DNA from: Gammaproteobacteria bacterium
Lineage (GTDB): Bacteria; Pseudomonadota; Gammaproteobacteria; Ga0077554; Ga007554
Direction: 5' to 3'
NCBI GenBank assembly: GCA_040183005.1
Contig: JAMPIW010000004.1
Location: forward strand, 177,883-241,882
DNA length: 64,000 bases
Positions 18,798 to 27,925 of the stretch are shown here, piece by piece (positions within the stretch are counted from its first letter, which is position 1; each line of letters begins with the position of its first letter). The notes under the pieces were generated by a model. That model worked only from the letters and a program-made list of their open reading frames with translations, was not told where the DNA came from and searched no databases. A program made the translations under genes and the position numbers.

Positions 18798-18985
18798 TTG
18801 AACCTAAAAACCTCCGTTGGAACCTACTGCGAACGCCTAATGCGCCGAATCTGCGCGAAAAAATCGCGAAATCTGTCCTCACCGTAGCGGTAGGCTACGG
18901 CTGCGGAATATTTCGCGATTTTTTCACCCATCTTCAACACCTTGGTCATTCTCGCTACGGTTCCAACGGAGGTTTTTAGGTTGAA
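18798..18985. repeat. MITE-like element with 27-bp terminal inverted repeats, copy 2
   Basis: The left end (18798-18824) reads TTGAACCTAAAAACCTCCGT followed by TGGAACC. The right end (18959-18985) is its reverse complement with one mismatch. The interior has a further stem made from AAAAAATCGCGAAAT and ATTTCGCGATTTTTT, so the transcript would form a long hairpin and could terminate transcription of the receptor gene. It shares the TTGAACCTAAAAAC...GTTGGA ends with the element at 3516-3800 but has an unrelated interior. Confidence 0.85.
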
Positions 18986-19108
18986 AGGTTCCGGATTCTG
19001 CCATAGGGTGGTGCGACATAATGCCGCATTCCCCTGGGCATCCCCTCCCATTAACATCGTTATCTCTTTATCTCATCCGGCTTCAAACAAATCGCAACGG
19101 GGAATTCC

Positions 19109-20122
19109 ATGCAAAAATCAGCTTATGCCGCAGTGAGCGCTATAACCGCCTTGTGGCTAGTCGTGAGCGTGCCCACTGCCCATGCCAGTTGCGGCTCGGC
19201 CAACTGTTTTCTTGTTACCGGCACGCAGGATGGCATCGCCAATCCGGGGCAGCTCATTATGGACTTGTCCTACCGATTCATCCCGATGAGCCGCGCCCAG
19301 CAGGGCAGCGAGCGCGCCCCGGAAGCGTTGACGCCGGGCATCGATTTCGGCAAGGGCGAGATTGAACCCAATCACCACCGCGAGGTGCGCACGAATAATG
19401 AATTGATGCAGCTGGACCTCAGCTACGGCGTTACCCGCAAATTTGCTGTGACGCTCGCCATGCCACTAATGAACAATCGCCTGCATGAACACTTCGTCAT
19501 CGAGGAACACGCCGGGGTCAAGGAAGAACATTTCTCATCCCAAACCTTCAGCGGCCTGGGTGACCTGCGCCTGATCGGCAAATATGCCTTGCATACCAGC
19601 ATCAGGCATCTGCTGGTCGCAGGAGCGGGCATTAAGGCGCCGACCGGCGAATACAAACTCCTCAATAGCAGCGGCGCCATCAACGAACCCACTGTCATGC
19701 CCGGCACCGGCTCGTGGGACGGCCTGGTTTCGGCTTATTACGCCTATCAGATCAAGCCACACCGCATGGATGCCTTTGCCTCCGCTTCGTATCAACTCAC
19801 CACAAAAAATGACCTGGATTACAGGTTTGGCAACACCTTGCTCGTCAATGGCGGGGTGAATTATCTCTTCAATGTCGCGGAAAAAGCGCTTACCGCCAGC
19901 CTGCAGATCAACATGCGCCAGGCTCCGCGGGATGAGTTCAAGGGATACAATGTGCCCAGCACCGGCGGCACCTGGACCTACCTCACGCCCGGCATAAAGG
20001 CGCAGGCCTCGGATAGCACGGTGCTTTACGCCCATGTGCAATTGCCCATTTATCAGTATGTGAATGAAACAAACCTGGTGCCGCGCTATGGTTTGATAAT
20101 GGGAGTTTCGCATAGCTTTTGA
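19109..20122 (+). CDS. Secreted, probably outer-membrane beta-barrel protein of unknown function
   Basis: 337 residues. A signal peptide precedes the cut near AHASCGSANC, and the mature protein begins with two close cysteines (CGSANC). The body alternates amphipathic strands (LDLSYGVTRKFAVTLAMPLM, LRLIGKYAL, LVSAYYAYQI, ASYQLT) and ends in GLIMGVSHSF, a C-terminal Phe barrel signature. It contains EHFVIEEHAGVKEEHF, rich in His and Glu. I recognise no named family; a transporter or porin for metal or organic acid is possible given the receptor upstream. A GGGGAA ribosome binding site precedes the ATG, and a strong terminator follows. Confidence 0.7.
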   Translation: MQKSAYAAVSAITALWLVVSVPTAHASCGSANCFLVTGTQDGIANPGQLIMDLSYRFIPMSRAQQGSERAPEALTPGIDFGKGEIEPNHHREVRTNNELMQLDLSYGVTRKFAVTLAMPLMNNRLHEHFVIEEHAGVKEEHFSSQTFSGLGDLRLIGKYALHTSIRHLLVAGAGIKAPTGEYKLLNSSGAINEPTVMPGTGSWDGLVSAYYAYQIKPHRMDAFASASYQLTTKNDLDYRFGNTLLVNGGVNYLFNVAEKALTASLQINMRQAPRDEFKGYNVPSTGGTWTYLTPGIKAQASDSTVLYAHVQLPIYQYVNETNLVPRYGLIMGVSHSF

Positions 20123-20142
20123 GCGGTGCTTGAAAATAAAAA

Positions 20143-20180
20143 ACCCCTGAAAAACCCCATCCATGAGATTTTTCAGGGGT
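20143..20180. terminator. Hairpin terminator between the barrel gene and hpf
   Basis: ACCCCTGAAAAA and TTTTTCAGGGGT form a perfect 12-bp stem with a 14-base loop. A-rich and T-rich arms on both sides allow it to work in both directions, serving the plus-strand barrel gene and the minus-strand hpf gene that converge here. Confidence 0.8.
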
Positions 20181-20214
20181 CTCAGGCGGGCGCCTTTCAG
20201 CGCCCTCGCCTTCC

Positions 20215-20550
20215 CTATTCGTACTGGTGAGCCTTCACTTCACCTCGCTGACGTTGTACAAAATCCTGCAACTGGCGCCGTGCCGCATCAAAAGCGTCGC
20301 GGATTGCCACGTAAATATCCTCATGAGATTCGCGTTTTACCACCAACTCCGAACCAGGCACGGTCAGGTCAATGCGCACATTGTAGAGTACGCCCTGGTG
20401 CTGGCTGCGGTGCGGCGCCTCCACCAGCACGCGGCACGCCATGATTTTGTCGTAGAATGTGTCCAGCTTGGCGGCTTTCTCACGGATGGCTGTTTCGGCT
20501 GTTTCAGACAGGGAGACATCGCGGGCGGTAATCTGCAAAGGTAGTTTCAT
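20215..20550 (-). CDS. hpf: Ribosome hibernation promoting factor
   Basis: 111 residues of the short HPF/RaiA family, a beta-alpha-beta-beta-beta-alpha ribosome-binding protein. MKLPLQITARDVSLSETAETA starts with the typical pattern 'ITARDVSLSE', and DIYVAIRDAFDAARRQLQDF is the conserved second helix. It binds the 30S decoding centre and inactivates ribosomes in stationary phase. It is usually next to rpoN; here it stands alone. AAGGAGA precedes the ATG. Confidence 0.92.
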   Translation of the reverse strand: MKLPLQITARDVSLSETAETAIREKAAKLDTFYDKIMACRVLVEAPHRSQHQGVLYNVRIDLTVPGSELVVKRESHEDIYVAIRDAFDAARRQLQDFVQRQRGEVKAHQYE

Positions 20551-21010
20551 GTCGGTCTCCTTCAGGTGTAATAATAGGTCGTTCTTGATCTGTATCGGTA
20601 AGAGTGAGAGTTCTATTGATGGTCGAAACCTCCGATAGCTATCAACATCTCGATCACATGCACATGCGCTAGAGCGCGGCCGTATGCTTAAAGGTACCTG
20701 ATTTAGTGTTAATTCTCAAATATCTGTGTCAGTCTTTTTAAGTAGGCCGGGGGTTTTGGGTTGTTCAATTACCTGACAACAGGACTCTCAAGATGCATAT
20801 TGCCTTGCCGATACATACCTTGAACTGGAGCGTCTTCTTCGACTATAAAAGAGGTAGCGAAGGAAATGGTGGCGGCAGGAATGGAGCTCCGCTGCGCCAT
20901 CCCGCTTGAGAGATTTATTTTACTTGCCAAATAACATGTTACTGCAAGATACCGTGCTTTAAGCGGCATAACGGCAGATTTGGCTGACGTGATGTGACGG
21001 AGGAAAACAA
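20551..21010. other. 460-base intergenic region without a recognised gene
   Basis: Divergent promoter region for hpf and the gene at 21011. TTGCCA (20924-20929) and GATACC (20948-20953) with an 18-base spacer is a weak promoter candidate for the latter. No open frame here is convincing. There is no clear hairpin array or RNA gene. Confidence 0.5.
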
Positions 21011-21307
21011 ATGCAAGTTCCATTTGAACCCATTATCGGTGATTGGTACAAAATGCCCGAAGGCAATTTGTTCGAAGTGGTAGCCGTTGACGAAGCCGAT
21101 GGCACTGTCGACGTACAGCATTATGACGGCACGGTGGAAGAGTTCGACCTTGACACCTGGGCTGCGCTGGGCCTGGAGACCGCTTCTCCGCCGGAAGATC
21201 TGGCGGGCGCCTACGACACAGTCGATGGCGATGATTACAAGGGATATGAGGATATGGATCTCATGCGTGAGGACTGGGCCGACGGCAGGATGGATGATTA
21301 CGAGTAA
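21011..21307 (+). CDS. Small acidic DUF6763-type protein
   Basis: 98 residues, strongly acidic, cytoplasmic. The opening MQVPFEPIIGDWYKMPEG and VDVQHYDGTVEEFDLDTWAAL match a small family (which I believe is DUF6763) found in gammaproteobacteria. The sequence suggests a small beta-barrel followed by an acidic tail (DGDDYKGYEDMDLMREDW). Function is unknown. A strong GGAGG ribosome binding site lies 7 bases upstream of the ATG. Confidence 0.8.
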   Translation: MQVPFEPIIGDWYKMPEGNLFEVVAVDEADGTVDVQHYDGTVEEFDLDTWAALGLETASPPEDLAGAYDTVDGDDYKGYEDMDLMREDWADGRMDDYE

Positions 21308-21456
21308 TGGGGGGCGCGAAGCCGTGCCCTCCATCCGATGCGCATGAATGCACTCGTGCAGCAATGGCGTTTTCATCGCGGCTCCAGCCGCCGCTTTTTT
21401 GTGGCGACACACTTACGAGTGCAACAAAATCCGGTGGTCTGGTATAAAATCACCGG

Positions 21457-22434
21457 ATGCAACCGCTTTATCAACTTCTCCGCATCCTCTCCGACGGGCA
21501 TTTTCACTCCGGTGAAGCGCTGGGCGCGACATTGGGTATGGGCCGTAGCGCAGTCTGGAAACACCTGAAAACCCTCGCAGAGTGGGATATCGTTCTGCAT
21601 GCAGTGTCTGGCAAGGGTTACCGCCTTGCTCATTCCCTGGAATTGCTGGACCGTGATGCCATTCTCTGTTTCGTGCCTGAGGAGGCGCGCGCCCTGTTGC
21701 CGGATCTGGAAATCCATCATGATATCGACTCCACCAATCGCCATTTGATGCAGAAAGGAAGGCTGGGAGCACTCTCCGGACAAGTCTGCCTGGCGGAACG
21801 CCAGCAAGCCGGGCGCGGGCGGCGCGGCAGGGCGTGGATATCTCCCTTTGGCGCCAACATCTACCTTTCCGTTTTGTGGCGCTTTGCGCTGAGCCCAGAG
21901 TCTCTGTCGGGGTTGGGACTAGCCGTGGGGGTGGCGGTAACGCGCGCACTGCAAGACGCAGGGATGCCGGATGTGGAGCTGAAGTGGCCTAATGATATTC
22001 TATGGCAGGGGCGCAAGCTGGCCGGCATATTGCTGGAGATGACAGGTGAACTCTCCGGTGCGTGCAGCGTGGTGGTGGGCATAGGCCTGAACGTGCGCAT
22101 GCCGCGCCAAACACCGGCTATGATAGATCAGCCGTGGGTCGACATGGAGACGGCGCTGGATGCCCCTGTATCACGCAACGAGGTCGCCGGACGATTGCTG
22201 CGGCACCTGGCACTGGCGTTGCGCCAATTTGAAGCAGACGGCTTATCCGCATTTCATGGTGAATGGATGCGGCTTGATGCCGCCAATGGCAAACCGGTAA
22301 CCTTGCAGTTGCACAATGACTCCATAACAGGCGTGGGGCGAGGTATTGATGCCTCCGGCGCGCTGATTCTGGATGATAATGGTGTCATACGGCATTTTCC
22401 GTATGGCGAAGTAAGTTTAAGGATGGTTTCTTGA
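21457..22434 (+). CDS. birA: Biotin-protein ligase and biotin operon repressor
   Basis: 325 residues, full-length bifunctional BirA. An N-terminal winged helix (LGMGRSAVWKHLKTLAEWDI) binds the biotin operator. The catalytic domain has the GRGRRGRAW biotinyl-AMP loop and KWPNDILWQGRKLAGIL, and an SH3-like C-terminal domain ends the protein. It activates biotin and attaches it to acetyl-CoA carboxylase carrier protein. It leads a birA-coaX-SPOR gene set that I recall from many gammaproteobacteria. Confidence 0.97.
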   Translation: MQPLYQLLRILSDGHFHSGEALGATLGMGRSAVWKHLKTLAEWDIVLHAVSGKGYRLAHSLELLDRDAILCFVPEEARALLPDLEIHHDIDSTNRHLMQKGRLGALSGQVCLAERQQAGRGRRGRAWISPFGANIYLSVLWRFALSPESLSGLGLAVGVAVTRALQDAGMPDVELKWPNDILWQGRKLAGILLEMTGELSGACSVVVGIGLNVRMPRQTPAMIDQPWVDMETALDAPVSRNEVAGRLLRHLALALRQFEADGLSAFHGEWMRLDAANGKPVTLQLHNDSITGVGRGIDASGALILDDNGVIRHFPYGEVSLRMVS

Positions 22435-22477
22435 GGGAATAGGCGCGCAATAGCGCCCTATTCAGTAGGCGAATTCA

Positions 22478-23239
22478 GTGACAATGTTATTAGTGGATGC
22501 TGGTAATACCCGTATCAAATGGGCCAGCGTTGAGCATGATGCTCTCGATTTTAGCGATACGGGGTGCGCCGCTCGGCCCGAAGAAAGTTTCCACAGCTTC
22601 GCGGATGAAACCTGGGGCGCACTTCCCCGGCCTGACCGCGTGGTGGTCGCGAACGTGGCGGGGCAGTCGTTTGGCGACAAGCTGGCGGCATGGGTAAAAA
22701 AGACATGGGAGTTGCGCGCCGAGTTTGTAGTGCCTCAGCGTACCGCCTTTGGCATACGCAATGCCTATGTCGAGCCGGGCAAGCTGGGAGTAGACCGCTG
22801 GGCGGCGATGGTCGCCGCTTATCATCACGTGAAAGGCGCGGCCTGCATTATTGATTGCGGCACGGCAATCACCATAGACATTCTGACCAAGAACGGCGAG
22901 CACCAGGGCGGGCTGATCGTGCCGGGGCTGGCAATGATGCGCAATGCCCTTGTGGACAACACCAAAGGCATAGCACAGGAATCACCTCGTGCGACCGGCA
23001 CGGCAACTATTCTGGCGCGCGACACCCAGGGCGGCGTTCAGGGCGGCACGCTGTACGCAGCCGTAGCGGTCATTGACCGCGTCGTTGCCGACGTTGCCAC
23101 AGAGATTCGCGGGGAGATGACATGCGTGATCACCGGCGGTGATGCCCCCGCCCTCCTCGTGCTTCTCGCGGGCGCCTATCGTCATGAGCCAGACCTGGTA
23201 TTGCAAGGATTGGCGATTATCGCAACGAAGACGCCATGA
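22478..23239 (+). CDS. coaX: Type III pantothenate kinase
   Basis: 253 residues from GTG at 22478; ATG at 22484 is an equally possible start. The first step of coenzyme A synthesis, ATP-dependent phosphorylation of pantothenate, is done here by the CoaX type. Motifs: LLVDAGNTRIKW (phosphate loop), LGVDRWAAMVAAY and CIIDCGTAITIDIL (catalytic acidic residue), and GGLIVPGLAMM. The stop overlaps the next gene (ATGA), so they are translationally coupled. Confidence 0.95.
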   Translation: MTMLLVDAGNTRIKWASVEHDALDFSDTGCAARPEESFHSFADETWGALPRPDRVVVANVAGQSFGDKLAAWVKKTWELRAEFVVPQRTAFGIRNAYVEPGKLGVDRWAAMVAAYHHVKGAACIIDCGTAITIDILTKNGEHQGGLIVPGLAMMRNALVDNTKGIAQESPRATGTATILARDTQGGVQGGTLYAAVAVIDRVVADVATEIRGEMTCVITGGDAPALLVLLAGAYRHEPDLVLQGLAIIATKTP

Positions 23240-23697
23240 AATGGTTGCTCATCCTATTGCTGGTCTTGAACGCGGCTTTTTTTGGCTGGCAATATAGCCG
23301 GCAAGAAGAAAGCGGCGCGCAAACACCCATAGCATTGCCACTGGACGGCACGGTGAAGACATTGACATTGTTGAGCGAGGCAGGCCAGCAGCCCCCGGCC
23401 GCGCCTCCGCCGGAAAGCAAGCCGCAACCAGCCGTTGCCAAGACCCCGGCGACGATCTGTTATACACTCGGCCCTTTTGCATCGAGCGAGGATGCGCAGC
23501 GTGTCGGCATCCAAATTATGGGGCGGGGATTCAAACCGAGCTTGCGCGAGGGTACCGCCACGGAGCAGCGGGAATATTGGCTGGATTTAGACGCAAACGA
23601 CGGTAACACAGTGTCGGATTCGTTATGGCAAGAGCTTTCCGGCAGCTTCCCTGGGGAATTTTCCAGCATTCAGCAGCAGCCGCGCCCTTGCCGATGA
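23236..23697 (+). CDS. SPOR-domain protein
   Basis: 153 residues. One N-terminal membrane helix (KWLLILLLVLNAAFFGWQY) is followed by a Pro/Ala-rich linker and a C-terminal SPOR-like domain (ICYTLGPFASSEDAQRV to the end), which binds denuded peptidoglycan at division sites in characterised examples. The proximity to coaX and tRNA-Thr matches the order I recall from Pseudomonas. It probably has a periplasmic role in the cell envelope; specific function unknown. Confidence 0.85.
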   Translation: MKWLLILLLVLNAAFFGWQYSRQEESGAQTPIALPLDGTVKTLTLLSEAGQQPPAAPPPESKPQPAVAKTPATICYTLGPFASSEDAQRVGIQIMGRGFKPSLREGTATEQREYWLDLDANDGNTVSDSLWQELSGSFPGEFSSIQQQPRPCR

Positions 23698-23700
23698 TGA

Positions 23701-23729
23701 TTGCCTTTAGCAGGCATGTGCCATAGAAT
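23701..23729 (+). promoter_or_regulatory. Candidate promoter for tRNA-Thr
   Basis: TTGCCT (23701-23706) and TAGAAT (23724-23729) with a 17-base spacer lie about 53 bases before the tRNA. The segment after the -10 box is GC-rich (GTGCGGCTACC), as in stringently controlled stable-RNA promoters. Confidence 0.4.
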
Positions 23730-23781
23730 GTGCGGCTACCGTGATGCGGAAGCGTGTGTTTTATATTTTAAATGTCATTAT

Positions 23782-23857
23782 GCCGGCGTAGCACAGTTGG
23801 TAGAGCAACTGATTTGTAATCAGTAGGTCGGGGGTTCGATTCCCTCCGCCGGCACCA
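23782..23857 (+). tRNA. tRNA-Thr, anticodon TGT
   Basis: 76 bases including an encoded CCA. The acceptor stem GCCGGCG pairs with CGCCGGC. The D arm is GCAC-AGTTGGTAG-AGC. The anticodon arm ACTGA-TTTGTAA-TCAGT gives anticodon TGT (reads ACA). The T arm has GGTTCGATTCC. In related genomes this tRNA begins a tRNA-tufB cluster; here that cluster is absent and the order breaks directly after the tRNA. Confidence 0.97.
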
Positions 23858-24273
23858 GTTTTATAACGAAACTGTTCGTAACTGAACAGAACTCACAGAG
23901 CGTAATAGCTATAACGTATTCCTTCGAACGTGACGGAAATCATTTGGCACTATGCCCCAGCAAAATTATGCAGCTTCCGCTTCGAGTTCGTTCACTGCTT
24001 CGTTGACATTGTTAAGCTGGTGTTCAGAATGCCCTGGGCATCACATTTCGATGGTCATAGACGAGCATTTCGGGGTGCATCCTATGACGGTAAGTCGGGC
24101 GGTGCAGAGAATTGAGGGGAGTCAGGGGGAAATGTTGATGTGTTAGACCCCTCCTCTCTCTGGCCCCTGCCTCGCTATTAGTGCCTCCCTGCCCCCACGG
24201 GTGAGCAAGGTGCCACGCGGAAAGGAGCGGCGCCCAGTATCCATATCATCTGCTGAACATGACATGTTCCAGA
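23858..24273. other. Gap between tRNA-Thr and napB
   Basis: 416 bases with no complete gene. It contains a short helix-turn-helix transposase remnant (24057-24146) and otherwise unrecognised sequence. The tRNA 3' end as a boundary of non-syntenic DNA is a common insertion point, but no attachment-site repeat of the tRNA end was found in the window. Confidence 0.5.
24057..24146 (+). pseudogene. Helix-turn-helix tail of a transposase, remnant
   Basis: IDEHFGVHPMTVSRAVQRIE followed by GSQGEMLMC and a stop resembles the C-terminal helix-turn-helix found on some Y1/RAYT transposases ('HFGVHYSTVSRAVRR'). No catalytic domain is left upstream. This is a family resemblance judged by eye. Confidence 0.45.
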
Positions 24274-24738
24274 TCAAAACTTGTTCTTTACTAGCGGTTG
24301 GACGTCCGCTTGCGGCACATGACACTGGGTGCAGACATAACGCGCGCCGACCACCTTGCTACCGACCTTTTCGGGCACATGGCGCAGATCAGTATAGTGG
24401 CTGGCTGGAATAGGCGTGGGCTTGCCCTGTAACGGCTGGCTGAGCTGCTCCGCACGGCCGTGGCAGCTCAGGCAGTAATTGACGGTCGCTTTTACCGGTA
24501 TCATCAATTCAATATTGTGCGGAATCTGCGGCGGTGCGCCGGGGTAGGCACGTTTATATACAGGGTTGCCACCCGGCATCACCCCCTCGTAGTTGAACGG
24601 CGCCGGGGCGGGCACATCAAACACGCTGGCCTTGCTCAGCCCCATGTCACTCTCGGCGATGCCGTCAGCCGCTTGGGCGATGCTCATCAAGCCTGCCAGA
24701 CAGGCAGTCAGTGCTGCTTTTGTGATTGTATTCTTCAT
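24274..24738 (-). CDS. napB: Periplasmic nitrate reductase, diheme cytochrome c subunit NapB
   Basis: 154 residues with a Sec signal peptide (cut near AQAADGIA). There are two c-heme motifs, CLSCH and CTQCH, plus the family's His ligands. NapB passes electrons to NapA in the periplasm. It ends the napDAB set, starting 9 bases after napA. Confidence 0.95.
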   Translation of the reverse strand: MKNTITKAALTACLAGLMSIAQAADGIAESDMGLSKASVFDVPAPAPFNYEGVMPGGNPVYKRAYPGAPPQIPHNIELMIPVKATVNYCLSCHGRAEQLSQPLQGKPTPIPASHYTDLRHVPEKVGSKVVGARYVCTQCHVPQADVQPLVKNKF

Positions 24739-24747
24739 CTCTTTTCC

Positions 24748-27492
24748 TCAGGCCTTGTAGACCTTGACGGCGCACTTCTTGAAGTCAATCTGTTTCGAGA
24801 TCGGACAGGTGGCATCCAAGGTCAGCTTGTTGATAAACACCCCTTCGTCGAACCATGGCACGAACACCGTGCCACGCGGCATGCGATTTCGGCCACCATG
24901 GGTTTCCACCAGCGCCTTAATCTTGCCGCGGCGGGATTCGACCCAGGCCACGTCCTTGCGCTTGAGGCCATGCGCCTCGGCATCCCGCGGATGCATGTAC
25001 AACATGGCGGTGGGCACGGCGCGGTGCAACTCCGGCACGCGGCGGGTCATGGTGCCGCTGTGCCAGTGCTCCAACACCCGGCCGGTGCAGAGCCACATGT
25101 TGTAGTCTCCATCCGGTTGTTCCACCGGCGCGGCATAGGGGCGGAAGAATATCTTGGCCTTGCCGTCGAGCTTGACCAGCTCCCTGTTGGTGATGGCGTC
25201 GAGGTCACCACTGGGAAGGGACTTCATCGCATCACCGTAGAATTCAAAGCCGCTGCCCTTGGTGACATAGGGGTCATAGGCTTCGTTGAAGCGCCACTTG
25301 GTTTCCTTGCCATCGATCACCGGCCAGCGCAGACCGCGCACGTCGTCGTGCATGTAGAGATCGAAGGGTGCCAGATCATGGCCATGGCCGCGGCCCAAGC
25401 GGGTATATTCTTCGAGCAGCGCTTTCTCCACAAACCAGCCGTCGCCCAGCACTTTGACCGTGTGATTGTCGTGCCCCTTGGCGATTGGGTCGGGCCACTT
25501 GATCTTTTTATTTTCGGCAGTGGCGAACAGCACATCGTACAGCGTGCTGTCGGGTGAATAGCCCATCTGCCTGGCAGAGTCGAGCACATCGGGCATCGTG
25601 TTGGGGGCAAAGCCCTCGTCTTTGAGGCCGGGGATGGCCTGCTCGCCCCACACCTCTTTCAATTTGAAGCGTTTGGAGAATTCCAAAATCTGCCAGATAT
25701 CACTGCGCGCCTGGCCGGGCGGCGGCACTTGCTCGCGCCACATCTGTGTGCGGCGCTCGGCATTGCCGTAGGCGCCCCACTTTTCGAAGATCATCGCTGC
25801 GGGTAAAACCAGATCAGCCACCTTGGTCGAGATACCGGGATAGGCGTCAGCCACCACGATAAAGTTATCCATTTCGCGCGCAGCCTTAATCCAGTGATTG
25901 GCATTGGCCGTACCCTGAAACGGATTACAGACCTGGACCCACAGCCATTTGACCGAGCCGTCTTCCAGATCGCGCATGATCTTGGTGATGTGGCTGCCGA
26001 CCTTGGGGTTGAGTGTCTTGGCCGGTAACTTCCAGATCTCTTCGACGAAGGCACGATGCTTGGGATTGTCGACCACCATGTCGGCAGGCAGGCGATGGGC
26101 GAAGGTGCCCACTTCGCGAGCGGTGCCGCAGGCCGAGGGCTGGCCGGTGAGCGAAAAGGCGCCGTTGCCCGGGCTGGCCTGCTTGCCCAGCAAGAGATGA
26201 TTCATGTACGCCTGCTCGTTGGCCCAGGTGCCGCGCTGATGCTGGTTGAACCCCATGGTCCAGAACGACACCACCTTGCGCTGATCCTCGATATAGTAAT
26301 CGGCCAGCTGTTGCAGCTTGGCCTTGAACTGGGCCAACGGTTCGTCGGCATCACCCTTGGCCAGTTCGGCGACGAAATCCAGGGTGTAAGGTTCGAGCGC
26401 CTGTTTGAAATGTTCGAATTCGATCAGCCAGTGTTTGCCGGCTGAATTACTGTTGGCCTGCACTACCTGCTCACCCGCCTTGCGTCGTTGGCCGATGGCC
26501 TCGGCGGCGTCGAGGCTGATCTGAAGTTGTTTGGCCTGGGTGTCTTTTTCAGCATCAAAGGCAAACTTGTCGTTGTCGCGCATGCCGTAACCGATATCGT
26601 AAGGGCCGGTGGCGAAGGCGCAGTGTTTCTTGACGAAGTCCCAGTTGACCGCATCGCGCTTGATGATCTCGCGGGCGATGAAATTCTGAATCGCCAGATC
26701 GGTCTGCGGCTTGAAGATGATCTCCAGGTCGGCCATGTCGGACGACATATTGCTGTAGGTGCTGAGATTGACGATGCGCACCTTCTCGTTCGACAGGCGG
26801 CGATCGACGATGCGTGTCCACAGGATGGGATGCATCTCAGCCATGTTGGCGCCCCACAGCACCATGGTGTCGGTCTCTTCGATATCGTCGTAATTACCAG
26901 AAGGCTCGTCGATACCAAAGGTCTGCATGAAACCGGCCACGGCCGAGGCCATGCAGTGCCGTGCATTTGGGTCGATGTTGTTGCTGCGAAAACCGGCCTT
27001 CATCAGCTTCACAGCTGCGTAACCTTCCTGAATGGTGTACTGGCCGGAGCCCATCACCGCCACGCCGGTGGGACCCAGTTCGCGATAGGCCCGCTTGAAT
27101 TGCATCTCCATCTCGTCGAAGGCGCGCTCCCAGGAGACCGGCACGAAGTCGCCTTTCTTATTGAACTTGCCATCCTTCATGCGCAGCAATGGCTGGGTCA
27201 AGCGGTCTTCACCGTAGAGGATCTTGCCGTTGAAATAGCCCTTGATACAGTTGAGGCCGCGATTGACGGGTGAGTCGGGGTCGCCCTTGGTGGCGACGAT
27301 ACGACCGTTCTTGGTGGCGATCTGGATGCCGCAGCCGACACCGCAGAACCGACACACGCCCTTATCCCAGCGCCAACCCTCATCGATCTTACGCGCCGCC
27401 GCCTGGGCGGCTGGACTCAGGGAAATGCCGACACTGGCTGCCGCGGCAGCGGCTAGACAGGTTTTTAAAAAATCGCGACGGGTAATGCTCAT
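24748..27492 (-). CDS. napA: Periplasmic nitrate reductase catalytic subunit NapA (long form)
   Basis: 914 residues, longer than the usual roughly 830. A Tat signal ([11 protein letters not shown]) directs the folded enzyme to the periplasm. The [4Fe-4S] site is Cys47-x2-Cys50-x3-Cys54-x27-Cys82. [17 protein letters not shown] contains the cysteine expected to bind the Mo-bis-MGD cofactor. An extra segment around residues 330-385 (from [11 protein letters not shown] to [12 protein letters not shown]) accounts for much of the added length. It reduces nitrate to nitrite, used for redox balancing or anaerobic respiration. A quinol donor such as NapC or NapGH is not in this window. Confidence 0.95.
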   Translation of the reverse strand: MSITRRDFLKTCLAAAAAASVGISLSPAAQAAARKIDEGWRWDKGVCRFCGVGCGIQIATKNGRIVATKGDPDSPVNRGLNCIKGYFNGKILYGEDRLTQPLLRMKDGKFNKKGDFVPVSWERAFDEMEMQFKRAYRELGPTGVAVMGSGQYTIQEGYAAVKLMKAGFRSNNIDPNARHCMASAVAGFMQTFGIDEPSGNYDDIEETDTMVLWGANMAEMHPILWTRIVDRRLSNEKVRIVNLSTYSNMSSDMADLEIIFKPQTDLAIQNFIAREIIKRDAVNWDFVKKHCAFATGPYDIGYGMRDNDKFAFDAEKDTQAKQLQISLDAAEAIGQRRKAGEQVVQANSNSAGKHWLIEFEHFKQALEPYTLDFVAELAKGDADEPLAQFKAKLQQLADYYIEDQRKVVSFWTMGFNQHQRGTWANEQAYMNHLLLGKQASPGNGAFSLTGQPSACGTAREVGTFAHRLPADMVVDNPKHRAFVEEIWKLPAKTLNPKVGSHITKIMRDLEDGSVKWLWVQVCNPFQGTANANHWIKAAREMDNFIVVADAYPGISTKVADLVLPAAMIFEKWGAYGNAERRTQMWREQVPPPGQARSDIWQILEFSKRFKLKEVWGEQAIPGLKDEGFAPNTMPDVLDSARQMGYSPDSTLYDVLFATAENKKIKWPDPIAKGHDNHTVKVLGDGWFVEKALLEEYTRLGRGHGHDLAPFDLYMHDDVRGLRWPVIDGKETKWRFNEAYDPYVTKGSGFEFYGDAMKSLPSGDLDAITNRELVKLDGKAKIFFRPYAAPVEQPDGDYNMWLCTGRVLEHWHSGTMTRRVPELHRAVPTAMLYMHPRDAEAHGLKRKDVAWVESRRGKIKALVETHGGRNRMPRGTVFVPWFDEGVFINKLTLDATCPISKQIDFKKCAVKVYKA

Positions 27493-27590
27493 GCGTAACT
27501 TCTCGCTATAGATTGGTCCTAGCGTTGTTCTGGCGCGACCACGAGGCGCACATCCAGCACAATCGTGGCGTAATAGCGGTGTTGAGGGTG

Positions 27591-27914
27591 TTATTCCTTG
27601 CGCGGATTCAAGAACTCGGGTAATTCTCCCAGCCCCTGAAACTCATCGAGACCAGCGGGCATCGCTGTTTCCAGCGTCTCATCGCCCTCAAAATAATGGT
27701 AGATCATTTCCGCCATCAAAACCTCGTTCAGCGCCTTGATGCGTTTCAAGCCTTCGACCTCGGCGTCAGTTGAAGCGGCCTCTTGGATCACGACTATCTT
27801 GCCCGTGGCAGGATCGGAATGGTGGACGGCGACACCAGGTAGCGTGTCGAGCCGGGCCATACAGCTCTCCACTTGAGCCGGAAAGCTGACGACGAGAATG
27901 GCGGATAAATTCAT
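27591..27914 (-). CDS. napD: NapD, Tat-signal chaperone for NapA
   Basis: 107 residues with the ferredoxin-like NapD fold: [20 protein letters not shown] and [20 protein letters not shown]. It binds the NapA twin-arginine signal and helps cofactor loading before export. It sits directly upstream of napA on the same strand. The C-terminal tail (after [10 protein letters not shown]) is about 25 residues longer than in short NapD proteins. Confidence 0.9.
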   Translation of the reverse strand: MNLSAILVVSFPAQVESCMARLDTLPGVAVHHSDPATGKIVVIQEAASTDAEVEGLKRIKALNEVLMAEMIYHYFEGDETLETAMPAGLDEFQGLGELPEFLNPRKE

Positions 27915-27925
27915 GATTTACTGGC

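Noticed and set aside
20769..21023. 84-codon minus-strand frame in the hpf upstream gap
   Set aside because: No family-like sequence, and it overlaps the ribosome binding site of the gene at 21011.
21330..21385. Possible seventh 51-bp element near ATGCACTCGTGCA
   Set aside because: Shares only a short palindromic motif; the RGGAT loop hairpin and fixed length are missing.
24460..25557. 365-codon open frame opposite napA/napB
   Set aside because: Antisense shadow covering two well-supported genes; no ribosome binding site or motif.
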